A stretch of 64,000 nt of DNA from Tenrec ecaudatus (lineage: Eukaryota; Chordata; Mammalia; Afrosoricida; Tenrecidae), in assembly GCF_050624435.1 (NCBI RefSeq), contig NC_134530.1:143570721-143634720 (forward strand), written 5' to 3'. Shown here one piece after another: positions 34,556 through 64,000 of this stretch. Positions within the stretch are counted from its first letter, which is position 1; each line of letters begins with the position of its first letter. The position numbers were made by a program, and so were the translations under genes. The notes under the pieces were generated by a model. That model did no database searches. It worked only from the letters and a program-made list of their open reading frames with translations, and was not told where the DNA came from.

Positions 34556-35957
34556 TAAGGTGACCAGACATCACGCTTTTGACGATAGTCTCGATTTTTA
34601 ACAATTTGTTCCGCGTCCCGCAGCATATTTTAAAAGTACTGATTTTTGGAAAGAATGCACAAGCTAGAGAATGGCGGGAGATCAGGAAGGGAATATACAT
34701 AATACATAACACCATTCAAACAGCTGCTGATTTGTTGCTTGTAGATGTGGAAAATGTTATTAAAATATACTTATTTCTTTTTCTTTTTTTTACTCATTTC
34801 TATATATACACCGTGCGTGTTGAAATGCTTAAAGAATTTTGTGAAACTGCGGAAGTCGAATATCAGAAAATACTTGGATACAGTAAAACACACTGGTTAG
34901 CTCTTTTGCCAGCTGTCGAAAAATTTTTGAAAGTATACGATCCTTCGAAGTCCTACTTTCTATCACAGGATAAATATCCTAGAATTTTAGAAGAGTTTTT
35001 TGAAAAGGAATCTTCAAAAATTTGGCTAGAGTTTGTACACAATCAAGCAGCTCTTTTTCAAAATGCTATAAAACTTATTGAAGGTGACAAAATTTCGGTA
35101 AGCGAAGTAGCAAATGGAGTTAATAATTTAAAATTTCAGTGTCAAGAGTGGTCAGAAAATAATTTTCTTCCATTAACTATCTGTAATAGTATAAGTCAGC
35201 TAGAAGAACAAGGTGCAATAAATCATGCAGATTATCATGAAGCATGTTAAAGAGTTCTATAGTAACTGCATAGATTATTTAGAAGAGTGGACGGTACATT
35301 ACAATGATATTGAACATTTTCATTGGGTTACATTAAAACAAGAACTTAATTGGAATGATGTGCAAAAATCATTCGATCATATTACTCAAAATTTCCCATA
35401 TAGTAATATTTCCAAAAAGATATTTTAATGAGGTATTATTATTAAAAGATATATTGATAAGGAAAAGGTTAAATCTTGGGCATCAGCAAAAATCACAATA
35501 GAGAACAAACGGTTAGAAATATTTCATCATTTTGAAACAAACCATGTTCCATATAATAATGCACTAAAAATGAATATGTGCTGTCCTTACCAGGAACTAA
35601 TGCAGAAAAATCACAATTAAGTGTTGAGACTTTGAAAGCCATTTTATGTGTGAAATATAATTTAACAAATTCTTGTGAAAAATTTCATGACCTTTTAAAC
35701 AATGACAGCAATCTACTAAAAATATTCACTCAAATGAGAAATATGCCAAAGAATAAAATACTATACATAATTTTAATGTATTATATTTGTAAATTGTACT
35801 TATGTTGAAATTTTAAAATATATATAATACTATTTTTGCATTCTATGAAAATTTTTGTTGCTCCATATAGACCAAATTTTTAATCAAGAACACCCCCAAC
35901 CCCACCCCACCCGTCAATGGTGTCCTGCTTTACCAATGTTAAAATCCGGTCACCTTA
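34556..35957 (+). mobile_element. hAT DNA transposon, internally deleted, nested in L1
   Basis: 1402 bases with terminal inverted repeats (taaggtgacc at the left, ggtcacctta at the right) and an eight-base target duplication: cccttcac on the right (35958-35965), and the same with one base lost on the left (34549-34555). The uninterrupted L1 reads cccttcac at this point, so the insertion boundary is exact. The coding remnant is described separately. Confidence 0.9.
34814..35810 (+). pseudogene. hAT transposase remnant, C-terminal half
   Basis: About 145 consecutive open codons (34814-35247) of a hAT transposase, beginning VRVEMLKEFCETAEVEYQKI and including YSKTHWLALLPAVEKFLKVY and WLEFVHNQAALFQNAIKLIE. 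A frameshift follows; the next frame has YLEEWTVHYNDIEHFHWVTL (to 35428). A later piece (35578-35808) has the hAT dimerisation region: LSLPGTNA joined directly to EKSQLSVETLKAIL. The stretch normally between these two blocks is deleted. The zinc finger and first catalytic region are absent. In the family this enzyme cuts and pastes its own element; this copy cannot. The translated sequence before 34814 covers the transposon end and is not protein-like. Confidence 0.82.
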
Positions 35958-37238
35958 CCCTTCACCCACATTTCTGTTGTCCGTCCCCAAGGGAGGAGGC
36001 TATATGTAGATCCTTGTAATCAGTTGCCCCTTTCCATCCCACCCTCCTTCCACACTACCGGTATTGCCACTCTCACCACTGGTCCTGAAGGGATCATCTG
36101 TCCTGGATCCCCAATTCCTATCTGTACCAGTGTACATCCTCTGGTCTAGCCAGATTTGTAAGGTGGAATTGGGGTCATGATAGTGGTGGGGGAGGAAGCA
36201 TTTAGGAACTAGAGGAAAATTGTATGTTTCATTGTTGCTACACGGCACCCTAGCTGGCTCATCTCTACTCCGCGACCCTTCCGGAATTGCCTACCACCCG
36301 ATGGGCTTTGGGTCTCCACTCCACACTCTCCCTCATTCACAATGATATGATTTTTTGTTCTGATGATGCCTAACTCCTGATCCCTTCAACACCTCGTGAT
36401 TACACAGGCTAGTGCGCTTCTTCCATGTGGGCTTTGTTGCTTCTGGGCTAGATAGCCACTTGTTTACCTTCAATCCTTTAAGACCCTAGACGCTATATCT
36501 TTTGATAGCTGAGCACCATCAGCTTTCTTCACATTTGCTTATGCACCGGCTTTGTCTCCAGCGATCATGTTGGGAAGGTGAGCATCATGAAATGCCAGTT
36601 TAATAGAACAAAGTATTTTTGCATTGAGGGAGTACTTGAGTGGAGGCCCAATGTCCATCTACGTATTTACTTATGTACATGCCTTTAATTAGACCTCTAA
36701 AAATGCCCTTTGCCTACTAGCTCTTTCCTCTATTTCCTTTTACTTTCCTCTTGTCCCACTATCATGCTCAGCCTTCACTTGAGTTTCAATAATTCCTGTC
36801 ACATTACCCTTGATCACACTCTACCAGGCCTCCTACACCCTCCTCACCATCAATTTGGATCGCTTGTTATTCCCTTGTCCCTGGGTTTGTTAACACCACT
36901 ACCTTTCCACCAATACCCCCCTCTCCTATGTCTGCCCCCCCTGAACTGTCGGTCACATTGTTTTCTCCTCCAGATAGTTCATCCAGCCTATTTTATTTAG
37001 ACAGACCTGCGGAGATAATAACATGCACAAAAAGAAGAAGACAGACCTGCGGAGATAATAACATGCACAAAAAGAAGACAGAGCAAAACCAAGCAACAGA
37101 AGAAAACAAAACAACAACAAAAAGCCAAAGACAAAACCCAAAAAAAGTCTATCACAAGAAAAAAAAGCTTGTAGTTAGTTTAAGGACTATTTGTTGGCCT
37201 TTAGGAGTGTTTCCGGTCGAGTCTGATGGGGCACCAAC

Positions 37239-37374
37239 TCTGAGTTTTTAATATTCTAAAAAATATCAATGTCTACTTGAAGACTGTACATTAAACTACA
37301 GAAGTTACGAACTTTACTGTTTTACCAGTTGTAGTTTAAGGTATGAACTGCCTAATTAAAAAGGAAAAAAATCT
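37239..37374. other. Short intergenic gap
   Basis: Nothing recognised. Confidence 0.4.
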
Positions 37375-37520
37375 CACTGCCAGAGTCCCTTCTGACCCAG
37401 CGAGTCTATAGAAAAGGGCAGACCTGCCCCTGTGGGTTTCCTCTTTATGTACCGGCGCATGGATTTGAACGGATCACCTTTCTGTGAGCAGCCCAACTAC
37501 ATCACCAGTGCTCCGAGGTA
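37375..37520 (-). mobile_element. AfroSINE, minus strand
   Basis: cactgccagagtcccttctg, gcagacctgcccctgtgggt, gatttgaacggatcaccttt, catcaccagtgctccgagg. Confidence 0.75.
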
Positions 37521-37854
37521 ATGGGAACAAGCATAAGCTGCAGCAAGGTCCCTGGGTCGCACAGATGGTTTTTGTAGGATTATGAAAGGCTGGCAGTTCA
37601 CAAAGGGCTATGAGCTGCTCCGTAGGAGTTGCCTGCATCCTCCCACACTACATCTAATTCAGGCCCCCCTCTCCCCTCTCCCCGAAGCAGCACGCACTCT
37701 TCCGTTCTGCTCTGACCTGCACGGAGTCCAAAGAACCCTCTCCGGCATGTTCACAGCCCTATTTCCAATGCATATTGGGCATATAGCAGGCAATAAATCT
37801 GTGAATCAAATTTAGCTAGTATGTTTTAAATGGTTTTCTATTACCCTACTGTCC

Positions 37855-37985
37855 AATTACTACTCATAGCAACCCTAGACAGGGTTTCCCAAGCTATGAA
37901 TCTTTATGGGGCAGGTAGTGTCCTTTCTCTCCAGGAGCAGCTGGTAGGTTTGAACTGCCAAGGCGGAAGTCCCACTCGCTCACAC
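37855..37985 (-). mobile_element. AfroSINE, minus strand, partial
   Basis: actactcatagcaaccctag, gctatgaatctttatggggc, gtaggtttgaactgccaagg. Confidence 0.7.
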
Positions 37986-38404
37986 TCAGTAAGGAGAGGA
38001 TGAGAAAGATGATCTAATTATCTGTGTTATTGTTAGTTCCCAGGTTAAGGCCACTAGAACACTCCCCAGAACACTGTTAACATGAAGGCTAGTCTGCCAC
38101 TATCCTTATGTTCATATAAGACAAAGGTATTATTTTTCAGTATTAATGAAAATTTGGCCTACTCAAAAAGGCAATTTATCATCAGTGTACAATTTCTTAC
38201 GGATGTTAATGAATAGCAGCAAAAATACATCTTTACTCAAGAGAAGCTATAGGTCTGAACCAGTTTACACTTGTATTGATACCTACAAACCACCTGGGGG
38301 GAGCTGGACTAGTTTGAGTTAATTTGCCAAAACCCAAGGATTAATGGTATATGAGTTGCTTCATTGTGGTGACTAAAACATTTTTAGAATATTCTCTCAT
38401 CACC
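37986..38404. other. Intergenic stretch without recognised features
   Basis: AT-rich; nothing assignable. Confidence 0.45.
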
Positions 38405-38640
38405 CCAAAACTAAACCCGCTGCTGTTCAGTTAACTCCAACTCACAGTGATGCTGTGGGACAGGAGAACTGCCCCGTAGGGCCCCCAAGGCTGTAAAATC
38501 ACTGAAGGAAGCAGACTGCACGGCTTGCTCCCGCAAGGCAGCTGGAGAGGTCAAACGCAGACCTTTCTGGTTGTTTGACCTCTGCGAGGACTGGCCTGCC
38601 AGCAGGAAGTGAACTCTCAGCACCACAAGGGCTCCTGCGA
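38405..38640 (-). mobile_element. AfroSINE, minus strand, just downstream of PSMA5
   Basis: cagttaactccaactcacag, gagaactgccccgtagggcc, caaggctgtaaaatcactga. It ends about 100 bases before the PSMA5 poly(A) site. Confidence 0.75.
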
Positions 38641-38734
38641 CACTCAAAGCAGGGAGAAACAAGCATCACTACCCTTTGTGCCCCTAACCATTTCAAACAA
38701 GACTGCTTCAGAAGAGAACAGAGCGCCCACTGGG

Positions 38735-38898
38735 ACATATTTTAAAATTCTTTTTATTTCAGAACTGCCTTTATGTACAGACATCATAAAAAAAATGCAC
38801 AGACACTGGAGATTTCCCAAATGGGAGCTGGAAATCAAATTTGAGGGCAACCAGGAGAACTGAAAGTGTCCCAGAGAAGAGCTGAGGATTGCTCTTCC
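38735..38898 (-). terminator. PSMA5: PSMA5 3' UTR and poly(A) signal
   Basis: After the stop codon the minus strand runs about 140 bases to AATAAA (38758-38753), with cleavage expected roughly 15-25 bases further on. The 3' UTR is repeat-free, and an AfroSINE starts just downstream at about 38640. The cleavage site itself is estimated. Confidence 0.8.
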
Positions 38899-60176
<21,278 letters not shown>

Positions 60177-60734
60177 TTATAAATTGCCAGCAAAACTAGT
60201 CACAAAGACTCAAGTTGTTAAACATCTAGCTCAAATGGCTATTAAATGTGCATGCTATTATTCTCTTCAACCACAAAACCTATACTTTTGTTCTGTTTTT
60301 GTTCATTCTCAGTGGAACCTATATATAAAACTCCATCCTGCCCCACTCCCAGAAATGTGGGACTTTTGGGCTTTGATCCTGAATCACTCTCAAAATATTC
60401 TGGTTAACTTCATGCCCCCAAAATATCAGGAAATACCCAAGGAAATATGAATTTATTCTCAGCTTCTCATTATTTACCATTTGACGTTATTGTTTTACAT
60501 TTTAGTAAAAGTGGAAAATCACAGGTACATTTTTCTACTTAATGTGTGTTAGTGCTGTCACCTTAATGAGATCGGTATACATGTAGTTTCCAACCTTGTT
60601 CAATCACTCAATATATAGCTATATTAACTATATGCCAGGCATCTTTTCTCTATAAAACATTTCCTATCATCTTGCTCCAGTATGGTAGGAATCCCTATGG
60701 AGAAGCCCCTATCATGGTCTTAGCACACAATCCT

Positions 60735-60917
60735 GATAATGCATCCTGTCAAGTCAATCAGGACTGATAGTGACCCTATTGGGCAAAGTGGAACTGCTCA
60801 ATAGGACTTCAAGGCTACAACCTTCACAGACGCTAAAGCTGCCACATGCTTCTCCATGGACTTGCTGGTGGGTTAATATAATAGCCAACCACTTAAACTA
60901 CTATACCACAGAGCTCC
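60735..60917 (-). mobile_element. AfroSINE, minus strand
   Basis: gtcaagtcaatcaggactga, gtggaactgctcaataggac, taccacagagctcc. Confidence 0.8.
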
Positions 60918-61184
60918 TTCTGGTACGCAATGAACACTAGATATGCTTGCAAAATTGATTTGCACAATTCTTTTTCATATATTTAAGGCATTGAATTGTT
61001 TCATACACAAATTATTAATAAAATGGCTTTAAAAACCCATCAGAATATATTGTCACTGAGTTGTATGTATACTTTTACTTGAATTTTCTGCTATATTACT
61101 TATACTTCAATAGATAAAAAGTGAATGTATATGTATCAAAAATATTTTAGCAAAGATGGTGTGATTCTTGATTTATGGATTCTG

Positions 61185-61225
61185 TGAGTCAGAGTTGACT
61201 CAATGGCAGTTTGGGGTTTTTTGAG
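61185..61225 (+). mobile_element. AfroSINE tail fragment
   Basis: gtgagtcagagttgactcaa, then tggcagtttggggttttt. Confidence 0.6.
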
Positions 61226-61374
61226 TACCGTGTAAAAGGTAACAATATATATGAGGACAGTGTTTTCAAGCTGTGTTTTATCAAAGGAACTTTAAAAGAA
61301 ATTTTATATATAACCCCAATATGTAAAACAGATACTAAACACTGATATTACTATATACTTGGTACTATTAAAAA

Positions 61375-61575
61375 GTCTTGAAATGATTTAACTCACTTAA
61401 TCCTCAAAAAAAATCCTATAAAGCAAGCACTCTAAGATAGATACTATTTTACAAGTGAGGAAATTAAAGCACAAGGAAGTAATTTGTCCAAAGTCACTCA
61501 GTATTTAAGGAGTGGAACTGGATTCAAAGTCAGGCCATCTGAGTACAGAGTCCAGGTTCTTAATCAGCCTAGCAG
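61375..61575 (+). mobile_element. MIR
   Basis: aactcacttaatcctcaaaa, ttttacaagtgaggaaatta, aagtcactcagtatttaagg, ctggattcaaagtcaggcc. Confidence 0.85.
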
Positions 61576-61689
61576 AACATGGTTTCAGGAATATCCTACT
61601 ACCTGAGCCTCCTGTTTGCTCCTGGAGTCATTTGCTATCAAATTCCCATCTCTACCCCACAATGTAAAATGTCAGAAAGAAGTCTGCTG

Positions 61690-61800
61690 TCAGAAGACCT
61701 GGGTTGGAGTTCTCATCCTGCCATTTACTAGGTAAGTGAACATTGATCTAATCTTTAATTGTCTCAACTGAAAAATAAGTAACTACCTGCCTCACTCACA
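61690..61800 (-). mobile_element. MIR fragment
   Basis: cctgggttggagttctcatc, ctgccatttactaggtaagt. Confidence 0.5.
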
Positions 61801-61829
61801 AAAACAATGAAGTACTCAACTGTTATTGT

Positions 61830-62000
61830 TGTTACAGTGTATCAGGTCGGTTCAGAGCAACCTTATTCAAACACTGTCCACTACGGGGTCCTGCACCAGT
61901 CTCATAACTGTTCCTGTGCCTACTATTGTAGCCACGCTGTCAATCCATCTCTTTGAGGGCCTTCCTCTGTCACCGTCCCTCTACAGAACTCTGTAGCATG
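61830..62000 (-). mobile_element. RTE 3' end fragment
   Basis: gttattgttgttacagtgta, ggtcctgcaccagtctcata, gagggccttcctctgtcacc. Confidence 0.7.
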
Positions 62001-62089
62001 TATGAAAGAATTTTGTAATCTGCAGAGTACTAAGAAAGTAGTATCTGGGAGAATTCCTACTAGAAAATTGCTACCTTTTCCCTAACATA

Positions 62090-62480
62090 GGCTTCTGTTC
62101 TTGCCCTCTTCAACTTTACTCCCTCCCTGAGTTATTTCATCTGTACCAAAGCTCACCTACTCCCCAATCTTTACCTCAAGGTTGACCCAGCCGCCCCACG
62201 CCGCACGGACCTAGACATTTCCACTTGTGTGTCCATTTAACACCTAACACTCAACAATTCCCAGTCTGAAATAATTTAACACAGCCAGCACCCCTGCAAA
62301 ATGAGGTTTGTTTACTGACATTCCTACTTCATTTTCCATTCAAAATATTTCATTCTCCTAGTTTCCCAAGCTAGAAAGTTCTGAAGACTCTACGCCTTCT
62401 CCTCCTCTCCCATATCCAAGCACATGCTAAGTCCTATCAGTTCAAATCAACTCTTTCCCCACAGTAACTCAATGTCTTCA
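62090..62480. mobile_element. L2-like remnant
   Basis: T/C-rich exon-poor sequence with weak L2 3' end resemblance that may continue to about 62570. Tentative. Confidence 0.35.
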
Positions 62481-62589
62481 CCTTTCACCCAACTTTTGTA
62501 ACAGCCTCCTAAATGGTACACCCTCCATCTTGCTTCTAATCCAATCACTCAATCTCTGGAAAACCCAGTTATGATTACAGAACTGTTTA

Positions 62590-62744
62590 AAGCGAAAATT
62601 AATGGCTCTCATGCAAGAGTTTAAGTGGAGAGCAAATGTTTTGAGAATGATGAGGGCAACGAATGTACAAATGTGCTTGACACAATGGATGGATGTATAG
62701 ATTGTGATAAGAGTTGTACAAGCCCCCAATAAAATTATTTTTTT
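62590..62744 (+). mobile_element. L1 3' end insertion, severely 5'-truncated
   Basis: gagtttaagtggagagcaaa to cccccaataaaattat and an A/T tail. Flanks ttaatggctctc (from about 62580) and ctaatggccccc (from about 62748) look like a decayed target duplication. Confidence 0.8.
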
Positions 62745-62859
62745 AAAAACTAATGGCCCCCTACAGAATAAGACACAAACTCCTTACTTTTGCATTAAAA
62801 AGAACCCAGTATCTCACACTATCCTTCTTTTCCCTTATTTCTGCTAACCCCAGGTTGCT

Positions 62860-62975
62860 GTTCCAAATCACTGGGACCCTATGTACAATACAACAAAGGA
62901 CAACACTGCCCGGACCTGTCCCAGCCTCCTATTATGTTGGGGCCTATTGTTGTAGTCATTGGGTCAATTGAGTTA
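62860..62975 (-). mobile_element. RTE 3' end fragment
   Basis: tccaaatcactgggacccta, gacctgtcccagcctcctat, ttgtagtcattgggtcaat. Confidence 0.5.
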
Positions 62976-63739
62976 ATGATATAAGACCAAATGAACTACA
63001 CAAGCCCCAACATTTGCCAACAACAGAGGGAATGCAAGGACAGGGAAACTTGGCAAATGGAAAAAGGGGAACCAATGGGAAAAATTGGGGAAGCATCGCC
63101 AGGCTCCAAAGATTGCAACCAATGTCACAGAACAATCTGGGTCTGAACGACTGATTGGAAAGCTAATCTGCAGTGTAAAAATTCACCTACAGCACAAGAA
63201 AATATTTTCAAAAATTATATCAAAGATGATACTCTTGGCACCCCGGAAGCTAAATTTTGACTAACCAAGTTATTTTGTGGAAGAGTAAAAACGAGATGTC
63301 AGTCTTTCAACTTCACACATTTCTGAGTCAGTAAAAGAAAAAGTGGTAGTCTCAGGTGCTAAAGCTTAGACAGGGCAACTGGTGACTGACAAGCAAGACA
63401 ACTTGTGGAACCACCTGGTACAAAGCAAACTGGCTCTTTTGAAACTTTGAAACTCAACGGCTTTATGCAGAACTTAACTGAGCAAGACAGAAACTGAAAG
63501 TAAAAATAGCTAAGGCACAAGGATGTACAATGTAGTAATTTAGCAAACCCTTTTATTCTTTTCAAAAGAAAGAATTTCACCACTTTGATTTTTGAAAACA
63601 TCAGAGATGGTCAGCACACGAAAATTGCCTTGCTTTGAAAAATTTCCAAAGGCCTATGTCGAATGGAATCAGCATGAGAAATCTCTAGAGAACCATCCAA
63701 AACTTTCGTTCCCATAAAATTAGCCTGTCTCGACCTCAC

Positions 63740-64000
63740 TGCGACTGCCTTCTGCTCTCGCGATTTTGAAGGAACTATTCGTCCGAAAATATTCCATTTC
63801 CAAGCTGACGGGATGGAAAACGAAGTTGCAGGCAGATCAGAAAGCGAGGCAGGGGGAGGCTAAAATGAACAAACCCAGTAAAAATTCTTCAACTCCCTTT
63901 TTCCTCCGGGCAGATTTTTTTAATAAGGTAGTTATCATTCAGCAGAAAGATAACCTGCGCGAGGAGGGACCCTCGGCCGCCTCCAGGTTAAAGGTCGCAC
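63740..64000. promoter_or_regulatory. Edge of a CpG-richer zone, probably near the PSMA5 promoter
   Basis: CG dinucleotides become frequent (ctcgcgat, ttcgtccg, gcgcgagg, tcggccgc) after tens of kilobases of CpG-poor sequence. As PSMA5 exon 1 must be just to the right, this is most simply the margin of its promoter island. Inference from composition only. Confidence 0.5.

Larger units (their letters stand above)
34316..37238 (-). mobile_element. L1 3' UTR, minus strand, split by a hAT transposon
   Basis: Starts at the reverse poly(A) end (ttaaatcattttattagggg) and runs to about 37238, interrupted at 34556-35957. Possible target duplication gagtttta before 34316 and after 37238. Contains a direct duplication of about 38 bases, about 37001-37083 (acagacctgcggagataata twice). 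Confidence 0.85.

Noticed and set aside
34579-34813. N-terminal 78 codons of the 223-codon hAT frame as real protein
   Set aside because: They translate the transposon terminal region. Similarity to hAT transposase begins at about 34814.

Overview
This window is nuclear DNA of a placental mammal, and the evidence points to an afrotherian, most probably the lesser hedgehog tenrec (Echinops telfairi). Two genes are recognisable. SORT1 (sortilin) is represented by its first coding exon on the minus strand at 30330-30620. PSMA5 (proteasome subunit alpha-5) is also on the minus strand, with coding exons 2 to 9 at 60156 down to 38899. This order and orientation match human 1p13.3. The species call rests on repeats: about 28 tRNA-derived AfroSINE copies (Afrotheria), Afrotheria-type RTE LINEs, L1 copies sharing a long lineage-specific 3' UTR, and three SPIN hAT elements. 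From the literature, SPIN is abundant in tenrec and absent from elephant.

Layout. 1-30329 is SORT1 intron 1. It holds L1 3' ends (one carrying a nested solo LTR), a class I ERV with degenerate gag, a 2 kb RTE relic, a U6 pseudogene and AfroSINEs. About 30090-31060 is a CpG island with SORT1 exon 1 and two CCAAT boxes. 31061-38734 is the intergenic region; it holds a mariner relic and an L1 3' UTR interrupted by a 1.4 kb hAT transposon that keeps part of a transposase reading frame. 38735-64000 is PSMA5: 3' UTR, eight coding exons and part of intron 1. Exon 1 (the first nine codons and part of the tenth) lies beyond the right edge. CpG density rises in the last 250 bases, so the PSMA5 promoter island is probably close.

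Function. Sortilin is a VPS10-domain sorting receptor. PSMA5 is a structural alpha-ring subunit of the 20S proteasome. They are neighbours, not functional partners. All visible PSMA5 splice sites are GT-AG, and the codon phases join without gaps. I see no bacterial, CRISPR or novel enzymatic system. The unusual content is the layering of mobile DNA: several insertions keep readable target-site duplications, and those allow relative dating.
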